Notes: generated by a model from the letters alone, not told the origin. DNA of 64,000 nt from Botryosphaeria dothidea (GCA_011503125.2 WWBZ02000051.1:2728001-2792000), one strand, 5' to 3'. Numbered from the stretch's first letter, positions 1-10,444 are shown. Program-made: numbers and translations.

Positions 1-119
1 TCCGCTGTATCGTGAAGCTCAAGTTCAAGCTCATGGACAACTATCTCTACAAGCTGGGCTACGAAGAGCACTACAGGCCCATTTCCGACGAGTCCGACAC
101 CTCTGACGATGAGGAATGA
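1..119 (+). CDS. 3' end of an unidentified gene
   Basis: An open frame enters from the window edge (codons begin at base 3) and ends in TGA at 117-119. The visible 38 residues are basic and aromatic (KLKFKLMDNYLYKLGYEEHY) and then run into an acidic, serine-rich tail ending DESDTSDDEE. Acidic CK2-like tails of this type occur on many nuclear proteins, but the rest of the protein lies outside the window. No family is recognised. Confidence 0.6.
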   Translation, partial: RCIVKLKFKLMDNYLYKLGYEEHYRPISDESDTSDDEE

Positions 120-580
120 GGTGTAGCCTTGAGAGGGGTTGAGAAACGGGGACAGGAGGTCATATCTCATTCGTGGGCCGGCTATCATTCTGGGGCTGAC
201 TATCATTCTGGAGGCAACTGTCATTCTTAGGACCTAAAGGGTCACAGGCAGTATTCCAATGACGGGTTGCAATTCTGGCCCTTCAACAATTATGGAGCTT
301 CCTTCGCTCATGATGTGTGCACGAACTGTGATGTGTGATCAGCGATTAATAGCCCCTGTGAGTCCTCTGATACAATACATATATCATGTGGTGCGCATCA
401 ACGAGAACTACGACGTCGTGCCCGTCTGGGCAGCGGCCGCGAACCGAGTGAATGCAAGTGACTTGGCGGCGTCTCTCGGGCTGATCCGAGCCAGTTGCGC
501 CGTACCAACCTGCCCGCCGCTCCTCGCGGCGGAGCTAGCACTGCGGAGGCCGTGGTCACGTCACAAACCTTTTCATCGCC

Positions 581-588
581 TATAAATC
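581..588 (+). promoter_or_regulatory. TATA box of the orphan gene at 667
   Basis: TATAAATC lies 79 bp upstream of the ATG and is followed by a pyrimidine/CA-rich leader, the usual layout of a strongly expressed fungal promoter. It supports the reality of the short downstream gene. Confidence 0.55.
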
Positions 589-666
589 TTCCAAAATCCA
601 AAGTCTGCACACCCTATCAATCTCCACCAACATCCTCTCGCATTCTACACTCCAGAGTCTACAAGC

Positions 667-1143
667 ATGTCCACCCCTTACAACCCCGGCGGCCACAACT
701 TGCTCGCCTACGACTCTGCTCGCGGCCTCGCCCACATTCCCAAGCGCGAAACCACATTCTACATGGCCGCCCTGGCCAGCGCGTACACCGTGAACATGAT
801 GGCGGACATCGAGAACGCCTTCGAGGAGATAGTGCACGAGGGTAAGCGGCAACCAGGCCTCCATACCAACCTTGCTCTTGCTAACGTTCATGCAATCACA
901 GAGCTCAGTTCCAACCTGGGCCCCATCTTCGACCCCGCTGTCAGCTTCCTCGTCGACACCGACCACGACTTCCAGTCCAACACCTGGACCTGCAAGTTCA
1001 AGGTCTTCGTGACCGACGAGCCGGAACACATGTGGGACCTGCCCGAGATGGAAGAGGGCCACGGCAACTCCAGGATGGCCGCCCTGTCCGACCTCAGGTG
1101 GAACAGCATCGGCCACATCCTGGTCAAGCTTCTCGGCGAGTAG
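667..1143 (+). CDS. Small orphan protein, two exons (138 aa)
   Basis: Exon 1 is 667-841 and exon 2 is 902-1143. The intron at 842-901 has GTAAGC at the donor, CTAAC near the 3' end and ACAG at the acceptor. It is 60 nt, a multiple of three without a stop, so the unspliced frame also stays open (158 aa). Splicing replaces a basic insert with an uninterrupted ...EEIVHEELSSNLGP... The product has no signal peptide or membrane segment. It has a tryptophan/aromatic-rich middle (FQSNTWTCKFKVFV) and an amphipathic end (LRWNSIGHILVKLLGE). No family is recognised. A TATA box at 581 supports expression. It is the first of a run of short unknown genes in the left 7 kb. Confidence 0.65.
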   Translation: MSTPYNPGGHNLLAYDSARGLAHIPKRETTFYMAALASAYTVNMMADIENAFEEIVHEGKRQPGLHTNLALANVHAITELSSNLGPIFDPAVSFLVDTDHDFQSNTWTCKFKVFVTDEPEHMWDLPEMEEGHGNSRMAALSDLRWNSIGHILVKLLGE

Positions 1144-1648
1144 AGCGGGGGACACGGGCTTGTTCTTGCGAGCGGCTGGTCACAAAAGCACTTCTTTACT
1201 ATGGGCATCTCGTTGGGAGAGGACGGACAGGACTCAGCAACTAGGATGATCTAGTTGCAATTGAGACACTTCTGATCTTCTCATTGACGCATTCTCTTGC
1301 TCGTGACACCTTTTCAACTTCATGTCGTGCTAGTGAGCCATGGTCTTGTTCTTGGAATAGATGCCTGTCAGTGCCTAACCTTGTCCTAAGCAGCTCAGCC
1401 GCAACCCAGGGGCTCTGACGTTACTATCAACCGTCACTGGATGCCAGCTCAATCGCAGGCTCTCGGCTCCTGGATAGCGGCGCGGGTCACGGTTACGCCA
1501 CTGGTAGGGAGCGGTGCATTGGCTGGTGGCCCGCGGGGTTGAAGGCGGGGTGTATGCTGCTGCGCCTTCCTCACCGGGGCTGCAGCGCCCACGTGCCGAA
1601 AGGTTTATTGGAAACTATCGAATGGGGTTAGCGTCGCTACCCTGCTGC
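1144..1648. other. Intergenic stretch
   Basis: About 500 bp between the orphan genes at 667 and 1710. I see no open frame with coding character; the right end is the promoter of the next gene. Confidence 0.5.
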
Positions 1649-1656
1649 ATATAAAT
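1649..1656 (+). promoter_or_regulatory. TATA box of the gene at 1710
   Basis: CATATAAAT about 60 bp upstream of the ATG, with a pyrimidine-rich leader between them. Confidence 0.5.
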
Positions 1657-1709
1657 TCCTTCTCCTCACCTGCTTTCTTGTCTCCACGAGCACCGACAAC
1701 CACATAACC

Positions 1710-2163
1710 ATGGCACACTCCAGGAGGCAACGCCTGCTCCACTATGAGCAGGCCATTCTGAAACGTCGTGTCTGCTGTAAGTCTTACCGAGCACATGTCT
1801 GAACGTTTGTTACTGACTTAGATATAGACGTTATCGCTTCTAAAAATCAACATTCGCCCAGCCACTACAGCTGCTTCCACTACCGCAGCCGCCAGGTCTG
1901 GGAGGTCAGAGAATACCCCCCCAGTCTTCCGCACCGCATTATCCGCACAGTCCAGTGGGGTAATCTCTCGGAGCAAGACTGTCTAATCGAGCTCTGGCGG
2001 GAGTTGTACAACAGCGAGTAAGTCAATGAGCGGGCAGACTTTGTGACACTGCACTGACATTAGTTCGTTTAGTCTGGTTGCTGGCAGGGAGGCGATTCAG
2101 GCGACGGCAGCCATTGTCGCAGTCATCCAGAGGCTGCGTGAGGAGGGCCGTGTCCCTACCTAA
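1710..2163 (+). CDS. Small orphan protein, three exons (120 aa)
   Basis: Exons are 1710-1776, 1822-2017 and 2064-2163. Both introns (45 and 46 nt) have GTAAGT donors and TAG acceptors, and the phases join cleanly (1, then 2). A second TAG 9 nt downstream at the last acceptor would give an in-frame protein three residues shorter. The N-terminus is basic ([20 protein letters not shown]), the middle is rich in His, Tyr and Arg, and the end is an Ala/Ile helix ([20 protein letters not shown]). No family is recognised. The stop codon lies 2 bp before a decayed phosphatase fragment in another frame, so that fragment is not part of the product. Confidence 0.6.
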
Positions 2164-2165
2164 GC

Positions 2166-2327
2166 TGCCTGCTGCCCGCCTACAAGATCAAGCATCCTGA
2201 AAACTCCTTCATCATCCGCGGCAACCACGAGCGCGCCTCCATCAACCGAATCTACGACTTCTACGACGAATGAAAACGGAGGTACAACATCAACCTGTGG
2301 AAGACGTTCAGAGACTGCTTCAATATT
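2166..2327 (+). pseudogene. Fragment of protein phosphatase 1 catalytic subunit
   Basis: In frame 2166 the translation matches the metal-binding core of PP1 (yeast Glc7 type): [18 protein letters not shown], then [12 protein letters not shown], a TGA, then KRRYNINLWKTFRDCFN. PP1 has Cys where the TGA stands (DEC-KRRYNI) and GNHEC where this copy has GNHER. Only about 52 codons remain; the N-terminal third and the C-terminal half are absent. With a nonsense codon, a changed core residue and no flanking exons, this is a dead fragment. It was probably copied from a functional PP1 gene elsewhere in the genome. Confidence 0.85.
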
Positions 2328-2548
2328 AGCCTCACCAATCCATTCTTGTCTGCCCAAAATGCACTTCACTATGCTTTGTGTCACTGTTATTGAGTGTTTA
2401 GCTGTGTACCGCCTCTGATAGACGTCTTTTTGGTGATGTGACATCTGGTGTTCCATTTTGATACTATGTGCTACATCACTCGGCCGGCCCCTGGCTCCTG
2501 GCAACGACGCGCAGACCAAACCACACGTGCGCCGGTGACGGTACGCGT

Positions 2549-3219
2549 TCAACCCTCCTCCGTATCCTCGCCAGCACCGCCCTGCGCAACGGCCGCGCCC
2601 TCCTCCACCATCCCGTGGTGCGTGAGCCAGAACATCAGGTCCACCTCCATCTCCAGCTCCATCTTCACGATCCTCCTGCTGAGGCGGCCAGGCAGGCCCC
2701 TATCCAAACGCGCGACCTGTCAGCAAATGTTCCCCTTCTCCCTAAGCCGTGAACACCAATCTCCAGAACTTACCAGCTAGGATCCCACGTGCCCCGCTCC
2801 AGCATCTTCTCCTCCTCCGTCCGGAACACGGCGTCCAGCTCCTCGACGGCCTCGTCCGCGCCGGCGCACTCGCCCGTGCTGAGGATGATGCGCAGCAGGA
2901 ACTCCTGGCCCCAGGCATCGCGGTCGACGCTGATCAGCTCGGCGCGCCAGGCGACGGCCGCGCTGTCCGGGCGCTGGACCGGGTCGACGAGGATGCGGTA
3001 GCCCTTGGCCGTGGCGCCGGCGCTGTGGGCGAAGTGGTGCGCCACATCTGTGCGTGGCGTGCGTTAGGATCTGTTTTGCAGGGGCGGCATGAGGTTGGCC
3101 TTACCGAGCAAGCTCTGCATGCGGCGCTCTCGTGCCGGGAGGGGGAAGCCGAAGCGCACGTTGCGGCCGGCGTAGTTGGACAGACCGCGGTCGGCGTTGG
3201 GGATGAAGTAGATGGACAT
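2549..3219 (-). CDS. Small orphan protein, three exons (179 aa)
   Basis: Minus-strand exons are 3219-3105, 3047-2774 and 2699-2549. The first donor is GTAAGG and the second GTAAGT, with CACAG and GATAG acceptors. Phases 1 and 2 join into one frame of 179 codons plus stop. The start gives MSIYFIPNADRGLSNYAG. The middle is a predicted strand-helix segment (AELISVDRDAWGQEFLLRI) followed by an acidic helix and a Met/Glu-rich end (KMELEMEVDLMFW). There is no signal peptide or recognised domain. The strand-helix segment resembles one in the interrupted gene at 5519-6228, so the two may be diverged relatives. Confidence 0.6.
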
Positions 3220-3891
3220 CTTGGGTCTTTGCAGTGCCGATCGCTGGGTTGTGTGGGGATGGCTGGGTGGGAGGGGAAATGTGCTCGCGATGGAGCTGGG
3301 GAAGGGCAGATCGGCGCACGGATGGGGTAGTGCAGCTCACTGGAATGATCTGCGGGCCGGCTTGCTGGTCGCTCTTTATGCTGATAAGCTGGCTGCATTG
3401 TGGTTCTGGCCGAGTAGGACCCAGCTGTGGGACTGAGCACATTCATCACTCACTGTGGACTCATTGGGCACGCATCAGACACTGCCATCTAGACATCAAC
3501 ATTACAGAAACTCTCAATTGCTTTTTGCGTTCTCTCATAACAGGTGACCAGCTCATTTGATGTAAGAGCAAAGTCGTGTCTCTGCTATAGGTACCGTCTG
3601 GCATATACCATCTGGATTGAGCAGGACTTGACCGCTACCCTTTGTTCATTGACCCCTTCTCCATTTCGACCCGACTATATTCCGACCAAACACCATGAAA
3701 AAGAGTATCCTTCTTCAAAGGATCATCTAATGATGCTCCATTTGCCCAATTGTGCCCTCGCCCTCTTCACCAGCTGCATAGATGTTGTTGCCTGCTCGTC
3801 TCGTCCGCGTAGACGTCGTTTGCCCAGTCACCGGTGATCCCAAGAGCAATTGGTGAATTATTAGACAAGAAATATTTGCTTTGCCTTACCA
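3220..3891. other. Intergenic stretch without a convincing gene
   Basis: It contains the promoter side of the minus-strand gene ending at 3219. Several short overlapping ORFs lack splice support. I assign nothing. Confidence 0.4.
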
Positions 3892-4140
3892 AAGGGACCA
3901 CGGGATGGTGCCGGTGGCGCTCTGGGCAACGAAGTCCTGATGTCCGACGGAACGTTCCATGAGCTTCCACTCCAAGCTCTTGAGAGCCTCGCCCCTGGTG
4001 GGAAAGCTCTCTCCCTTATCGGCAACACGCGAGTTAGCTTTGAGGTCCGCAATCTAGACGATATTGAACGAATATGAATGCCTTGCTGAAGCTAATAGCG
4101 ATCGAATTGACGCTGCCGTTGTGAAAGCTTGAGAGCAGCC
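3892..4140 (+). pseudogene. Possible decayed ORF
   Basis: A coding-like stretch (GNEVLMSDGTFHELPLQ, then LSLIGNTRVSFEVRNLDDIE) ends at a TGA at 4075-4077. Coding character appears to continue one frame over (ECLAEANSDRIDAAVVKA) until another TGA. The shift plus stops look like a broken gene, but a missed intron cannot be excluded. No family is recognised. Confidence 0.25.
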
Positions 4141-4671
4141 AGGCCTCCGCAAAGTACGTTAGTAGCTACTCAACGTCACTCCACAACGTGGATATTACTA
4201 GAAGCCAATGGATGCGGAGGTCCATGTCGCTCTTATCTTCCATGTATCGCGCCTTGTCGAACAAGCTCGGCTTTGCGACAGTGCGGCGGCCTCGGATGAG
4301 TCCGTAGCAGATGAGGCAGCGGTGCATTTTTGGGATTTACAAGGAGCGTGAAAAGTAAAGGCCTTTTTTCGAGAGCCATGTCTCACGCTTCCGATTGTTC
4401 GCCCGTGGTGGCTGTGCGTGGAGTAGCTGCGGTTCGAAGAGGCCGACGCGGGCTCGTTGAGCTGATGGTGCCTCTCGCCAGCCAACCAGCCTGCGCTGCT
4501 ATATTCCGCCGAGCGCGAGCCCGCTGTGGATGCAAATGCCAGCACGGCAGCCACAAGCCTGTGCCGACTGCGCCAACACTTCCATCTCTCTTCACATGCT
4601 AGAGTATTTCTCGCCCCAACGTCCACTCGCCGCCTCTCCAAACCCCGCCACACAGTCCTAAGAGCATCGAA
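4141..4671. other. Intergenic stretch
   Basis: A 176-codon minus-strand frame runs through 4198-4728, but it overlaps the better plus-strand ORF at 4672 and has a Ser/Arg-biased composition typical of antisense frames. No gene is called. Confidence 0.4.
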
Positions 4672-5022
4672 ATGTACTATTTCAGCATCCATGGCGGCGT
4701 TTACTTTCAGCAGGCGAGCAGGGAGCACATTGGTACATCTTTCCTACTCCTCTACTCGCACCGCGCGTGCCAACCCACACATCTAGCCTTCGCCAACAAG
4801 CACTTGCTGAGCTACAATTCCAGCCAGCATGCAGCCTTCTGTGTCATGCAAGGCTACGAGTACCTTAATGAACGCCCGCAGTCGCTCCGCGTGGCACCTG
4901 TCACTCTCGACTATAGGGGCTACGTGCTGACCCACATCGCCTACTCTGACCATTTCCCCGTGGACGATCAGTTTCCTGTCTTGGATAACCTGATGGCCAC
5001 GATGAGGAGCATTGACTACTAA
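4672..5022 (+). CDS. Small intronless orphan protein (116 aa)
   Basis: A single open frame from ATG to TAA encodes MYYFSIHGGVYFQQASREH... and ends with LDNLMATMRSIDY. It is unusually aromatic (Tyr, Phe, His) and shows no signal peptide, membrane span or motif. Size and position fit the other short unknown genes of this end. The evidence is only the open frame and a reasonable composition. Confidence 0.4.
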   Translation: MYYFSIHGGVYFQQASREHIGTSFLLLYSHRACQPTHLAFANKHLLSYNSSQHAAFCVMQGYEYLNERPQSLRVAPVTLDYRGYVLTHIAYSDHFPVDDQFPVLDNLMATMRSIDY

Positions 5023-5518
5023 GTAGCTTCTCTTCTAGTAACCTCTAATTGATTACTGATACTTGTTCAGATCACAAAGCGCGGAGGACTGAAGGATGAT
5101 ACCAGGTTGGCTGGGGATTCATGGGCTGGATGCGTTTTGGGAACAATCACACTTCCGGCATCTCTTGGTGTTACTTACTCTAGACTGGAGTGATGGGAGC
5201 TTGCTAATTGCACACCATGTCCTGCCCACCGGGGAGCCTTCAGGAAATCATGCAGTGCCTCGCCTGAATGAGCTGATGGAATCCAAACTTGTCAAAGTCC
5301 TTCTTCAAGTCTCCCTTATGTCAGTGGGCAAACAAATCATCCTTTGGTGTCATTCCTCGCACAGCAAGCCCAGAAAGTCATCTAGTAATCGAGTATGGTG
5401 CAATTGGAATATCTGATCCGACTCTCATCCTGCGAAGAGAGGCTAACCGCCCTGAATAACTCCGTCACGCCTCTATTCGTCACCGAGGCACCGCAAAAGC
5501 CCGCGAACGTCCTCCTAT
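5023..5518. other. Intergenic stretch
   Basis: About 500 bp with one open plus-strand frame (5096-5416) of unremarkable composition and no splice or promoter support. I see nothing definite. Confidence 0.4.
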
Positions 5519-6228
5519 TCAGGCGCCGAATTCCTCAGAGAGGTCCTCAGCAACCTTCTCCACGTGCCTCTTGAGCCGCCTGACGAGGGCAGGAAGGCCG
5601 CGCGTCATCCTCACCGTTCCAAAGTCGATGACTTGCTCTTCAGTATTGAATCTGGTGGCGAGGACGCCGGCGGTCAGGAACCAGCCAGCCCAGTGGCGGC
5701 GACGGTGGGCGTCGATGCTGATTTGGGCATCGTAAACGTCCTCAGAGAGGCCGAGCGCGGTTCAACGCTGCGCATTCCGTCAGCCCCGCATCTGGCAGAT
5801 CAATGCAGAGTTCCCCATGTTACCGTAGATCTCCTGGAAGCGCCTGCTCATCTTGTCCACCTCGCGCTCGAGGCCCGAGAGCGCCTGGAGCTTGGTGCGG
5901 CGGAGGCGGCTGGTGAGCAGCTCGCAGACCCAGGTGCCGTCGTCCTGCTTGAACCAGAGCGTGGCGATGTAATAGGGCGTCATGGAGCGGCCGATCGGCG
6001 TCGTGTTCATCCGCACATGCGTCGTGCTGCCGTTATGAGACATATGCCTGCCGAGGTGCAAGTCGGCAGCGCCTGTTCCGCCTTAGCAATTGAATACAAT
6101 CTCGCCGGTTTTACAAATCCTTTACCTTCAACCTCGTGGGTCTTCTCAAGCTCGTCTTCCGAAAAAAATGGCCAGGCATCCTCGAGAAAACGGATGGGCC
6201 GCTCGGATATGGGGATCAGACGCGGCAT
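5519..6228 (-). pseudogene. Orphan gene interrupted by two in-frame TGA codons
   Basis: Exon 1 (6228-6126) encodes MPRLIPISERPIRFLEDAWP... The intron at 6125-6073 has donor GTAAAG, a CTAAG branch and acceptor ACAG. Exon 2 runs from 6072 to a TGA at 5782-5780, giving 131 aa. The same frame has a second TGA at 5764-5762 and then continues with good coding character (DVYDAQISIDAHRRRHWAGW...) to a TGA at 5521-5519. I found no single intron that removes both TGAs and keeps the frame with normal signals. Either the protein ends at the first TGA or a longer ancestral gene (about 218 codons) has been broken. Its tail resembles a segment of the protein encoded at 2549-3219. Confidence 0.45.
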
Positions 6229-6704
6229 GTTGGGCGTAATGGAGAGCGGATTCGGGAGCGTTTGGAATGAGAAGAGGCAGGTCGAGAGGGAATGTGTGCT
6301 GCAGAGGTGGTGAGCGTCTTTCGAAGGAGCGGGCGCTGGGGCGAGAGTCGTGCAAAGTGCTTCCATTTGGGAAAACCAGACTGTTCAAACCCGCCACCTT
6401 GACTATAGCAGTTACCGGATAATAGAACGGGCGGAGCGCTCTTTTCGCAACAGTAATATACAACAAACATGGAAAGATGGGCACGAGTGAACACAACATG
6501 TACGGCCCCTGGCGGATTTGGTTCTAGGAAAGCTCCTGGAAATGAATCGCATCCCCGCTGGCTCATCTCTTTCTGTCAATACTTCATTATACGGATCTAT
6601 ATTATCCCTCATGTGTCAAGACCATTTATTGTGTCTCAAAGTACCACACCCAAGGTGCAAAGCCCCATGATGATTTGTAAACCACATCGAACCCAGCTGC
6701 GGAC

Positions 6705-7342
6705 TCAAGTTTCAGTCTGTGGCCATCTCATACCGCCCCAAATCTGAACATGCATCTGCCAAGGCACCTGCACAAGGTTCCGCAGCTGTCCATGCAACGT
6801 AGTATTGATATGGTGCTGCAGCCAGGTCGTCGCCTGGTGCATCGCGAACCCCTTGTCCCACTTCATGATGTTGACGAACGGCGCATAGGGTTGGTTGACG
6901 TGAGATGGAGATATGAGGTAGGCAAAGCACTCGCCTGTCGGTTGGTTGATTGTTGTGACGACGTCGAGGAGCAGGCCGGGGTAGAGAACGCGGGCGTTTG
7001 CTTGAGGCGGTCAGCATCCTGTATCAGGTGTCAGGGCGCAAACGACTCACCGAGGATTTGCTCGCGGCTGATGATGGTGTCGATGCTGGCCATGTTGGAC
7101 TTCCCATGGTCGATGTTGGGGTACCACTTGGCCCTCTTCTTGTGCCTTCCAGGATAATGGTTCTGTTGGCGTCGCGGCTGGTGGTTGCTGGGGTGGTGGC
7201 TGGTGGGGTTACTGTCTTGCTGGTGTTCGTCCTGAGGCTGCTGCTGTTGCGGCTCAAAGGGACTTGCTTCTTCGTCCAGCCTTTCCGCTCGCGAGGACGG
7301 AACGACTGGAGAGGACACGATCCCTCGAGGTGGTGAGGACAT
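6705..7342 (-). CDS. Orphan protein, two exons (195 aa)
   Basis: Exon 1 is 7342-7051, the intron 7050-7001 (donor GTGAGT, acceptor CAAG), and exon 2 7000-6705, phase 1. Upstream codons are open but lack an ATG, so the ATG at 7342 (MSSPPRGIVSSPVVPSS) is chosen. The first half is disordered and rich in Gln, Pro, Ser and Arg. The second half looks folded: NARVLYPGLLLDVVTTINQ, then a segment with APFVNIMKWDKGFAMHQATT and the C-terminal VQIWGGMRWPQ. No family is recognised. An upstream CAG at the 3' splice site would create an early stop, which supports the CAAG acceptor. Confidence 0.55.
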
Positions 7343-9052
7343 GACTGGCGTTTGATGTGGAGTCTGGACGATGGATTGGAGTTGTGGTAGACGATGAGAC
7401 AGTGAAGCTGGCAATAAGAGAAGAGAACAAAGATGTTAAAATGGGATAAACGAATCCTTTCGTTCCCACTCGAACTATCGGGGAACCTCTTGTTGCTCTT
7501 GAGCAAAGATGGGCGCAACAGATTGTTTGGTATTCCTCCACTTCTCGCCATCTCCGCCAGTTTCCACCATTGGATTCGACAACATCTAGCAAGCGCTCAA
7601 GGACCTGTCGTGCAAGACCAGTCCCTCTTCAGAATTGCCTCGAAAGCCAGCTGCGCGGCATCGTCATGTCCTTGGGCCTCAAATCCTGACGTCTGATCAA
7701 GCTTTATCTTGTGCCTCGATTGTGCGACCCAAGGCTTGTATGCGGCCCCTTGCATCCTGGCGTGTTGATGCCAAGGACAAAGGAACATTTGCCTGCTCGG
7801 AATGGGAACCAAACGTCAAGTATACTGTAGGCATGGCGCTCGAGAGACTGTTAGTGAGCTCAGCACACGAGTGGTCATCTTGGTCGCTCAGTGGTCGCAG
7901 GAACCCAGCTCTGAGTACGCAGCGGTTAAAGTGAGCGCACCCGCGTCCGTTTGTTGACGCCGAAAAAGGGCGCAATGTGGTCTATCAAAGGCGCTGCTAA
8001 TAGCTCCTCAAGCGATCATACAGGCGCGTCCGCATCGGAGCCCCTGAGTGCGATGGGCGGACAAGCGTTGCGCAATCAGCCAAGAGGTGGGCGTCACCTG
8101 TTCCTCAATCCAAGTGCATTACCGCCGAACGTGTGTCGCACTATCATAGAGGAGCACGAAGTATGCGGATGCGAAAACCTTGCCGGCGACGAGGCTCGCG
8201 AGCGAAGCGCAATCGCAGCGTCGTCGGGTGACAGCCATCAAACGTACACTCCTGTCCAGTACTCTCCTTGCATTGTGTGTTCTCGAGCCGACGTGGCTGA
8301 GGCGTAGAGGGCTTGATCGTGATTGAGGGGTAGGCGATGAGGCATGCGACGGGGAGGGATGAGTTCGAGAGCAGCAGTAGACGAATCAATGCCTGAAGCT
8401 GCGAAGAGGGTGCGCGCAGAGAGAGGTTCGGGCGATGTGTATGGCGATTGTGTCTGTGGTGACCTAATACGTGTCAGTGTTGTCAGTCACGACCACGTAA
8501 GTGCGGTAAGGCATGCAAAACCGCATTGCAGCAGGATAGTTCATGCCAAAGCGGCGCGCGGGTGACAAGTCTTTCTCGACCAGTAGGATGAAACAAGCAT
8601 CGCGAGCAAGGATGAGCCAGCTGGAACTCAACAGAACAGGCGAACACCGATCGTGACATCGTGCGGCCGCGAAAGTGGACGCAAATCATAAACTCTGGGC
8701 AGGGCCTTCTACTCTGCTGCTCGGCGCCCGTACAAGATGCGCTTCGGCGGCGAAGGCGATCGCTGACAACATGTCCGCAGCGGCGGGGTGTCAAGGTCAT
8801 CCATTGGCATGAGCACAAGCGATGCAAGAGCCTTCATGAATGCATCTGTCTGCGGGCTTCACAGTAGATCAAGAGACCCACTCAAGCGCGGTGCGTTGTC
8901 CAGTGGTCTTGCAGCAAGCACGGTGGGGAATGTCTAGATGAACACCATCATGACACTGTCGAGACACAGAACACAACAACACCAAAGGCCATGTCACAAT
9001 GCAGCAAAGAGGAGAAGATCTCCTTCCTCAAGGTCCCAGGCGTGCTGGATCA
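7343..9052. other. Gene-free stretch
   Basis: 1.7 kb with only short overlapping frames on both strands. The plus-strand frame 7951-8307 (118 codons) is the longest, but has no start context, intron or promoter support. Confidence 0.4.
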
Positions 9053-9345
9053 CTCAACGAAAAAGAAGGTTCGCGTCAGCTCGAAGTAGTGCAATACGAG
9101 CGACACTGTGGCCTGGAAGATGAGCGGAGCTCAGCGCCTCCAAACCGGGGTCCAAAAAGTAGTCTGGTTCACTCCCCATAGGAAGCGTTGCAGGGATTAA
9201 ACTGCAAAGAACAGTTACTACAATTAATCTAAGCCAAATGGCAAAGAGAGCTGAAGAAGAAAAAGAGGTGTTTGGGGCGAGGAGGAGGGGGTTATTTATA
9301 TGTCGAGGGAGGATGGACATGTCAGTGGCACGAGGACGCTTGCAG
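9053..9345 (-). repeat. Promoter-like dispersed repeat, copy 1
   Basis: Read on the minus strand, this segment has a block CACCCCTG...CGTCCTCGTGCCA, then CTCGACATATAAATA, a C-rich run, CCCCAAACACCTC, a leader with TAATTGTAGTAACTG, and a short frame containing VARIALLRADANLLF. A close copy lies at 58352-58665 on the plus strand and a more diverged copy of the TATA block at 37300-37430. The TATA plus leader organisation suits a promoter with 5' leader, or an LTR. I see no flanking reverse transcriptase. Confidence 0.7.
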
Positions 9346-10054
9346 GGGTACTGGGGGGCCTGATATGGGTTTTCTGGTCGCTGTGATGACAAACATCCAA
9401 AAACGGCACACACGTGCGGCGATCAGCAGGTTCATGTGGGGCTGAGGCGGCACATTCACTCGAACTCGGACTCTGATAATATTGAAGTGTCGACTTTCGG
9501 CTTAGTTACTTCTGGACTTGGCAGCAACGGCAAACTGAGCCAGGCAGAGGACAGCGCGTTGCCCCATGTGGTGCTGGTCCATTTCAGCAGTCTTTGGAAG
9601 TGATGCCATAGCACTTTCCCCAGAACCAGCGCTCCGCGTTGGCATGGTACGAAATGGAGGTGATGATCTGACGGTATGACGACCTAGCAACGAAGGCCGA
9701 TTGGCGTTTGATGCTTCATCTCGGTCTCACTGCAGAGCGACTTCCATTCCACCTCAGGGGCCTGCGTGCCTGCATGTTCGGTGATCGATCGAGCTCAGCC
9801 TGCGCAATACTCCAAGCACGGTTGGTTGAAGCTCTGCAAGCAGTCTGGCCAAACGCTACTTGAGAGAGGCGCTTGGTGGAGGACGGCAAACGATCTTGTC
9901 ACGCACAGAAGCTCGTCGGCGGTTTGCATTTATCCATGTTCAGTTGCATACTAATATCGCATCCGCTCATTCTGGACAGTCAGTTACTCATCCAACCCAC
10001 AGACAAACTAGGTGTGGCCAGATTCACGACAAAAGATCAGCCTGTTATTTCGCA
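9346..10054. other. Gene-free stretch
   Basis: About 700 bp without a supported feature, upstream of the weak ORF at 10055. Confidence 0.4.
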
Positions 10055-10444
10055 ATGCACTCAGACAGCGGATACAGCGACCAACACGCTTCTTGGAGAC
10101 AGCTCCGCGAGGAGACGCTTGGTATACGCAAAGACTCCCTGCCCCTCCAGCCATCAGCTCACACGATCGCAGTCGCAGCCAGATTCATCTTCCCACGATA
10201 TGACGCCAAGTCTTTCGAGGTGGTCTGCAGAGCCACTTGCGCTACGGATCAGCTTGACCACAGAACAATATTCTACGAAGCGATGCTTTGCGGACGGGAA
10301 GTCGGGGATGGATGGACACGCGTCATACGGACGGGCGGAGGAAAGCGTGAAACAAGGACGGACGCGCTGAGGGACTTGCTGTTGGTGTGCGACCTGGAGG
10401 CTGAGGATACGGTTGGGCTTCTGCGGAACGAGGGAACGATGTGA
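10055..10444 (+). CDS. Possible small intronless gene (129 aa)
   Basis: The first ATG in an open frame that extends upstream without a start gives MHSDSGYSDQHASWRQLREE... The composition is mixed and protein-like, with a C-terminal charged segment (TRTDALRDLLLVCDLEAED). No domain, signal or homologue is recognised. It ends 247 bp before the DUF2011 gene on the same strand and could be noncoding. Confidence 0.3.
   Translation: MHSDSGYSDQHASWRQLREETLGIRKDSLPLQPSAHTIAVAARFIFPRYDAKSFEVVCRATCATDQLDHRTIFYEAMLCGREVGDGWTRVIRTGGGKRETRTDALRDLLLVCDLEAEDTVGLLRNEGTM

Noticed and set aside
9053..9345. LTR interpretation of the dispersed repeat
   Set aside because: No TG...CA ends, primer-binding site, target duplication or adjacent reverse transcriptase could be identified, so it is reported only as a promoter-like repeat.
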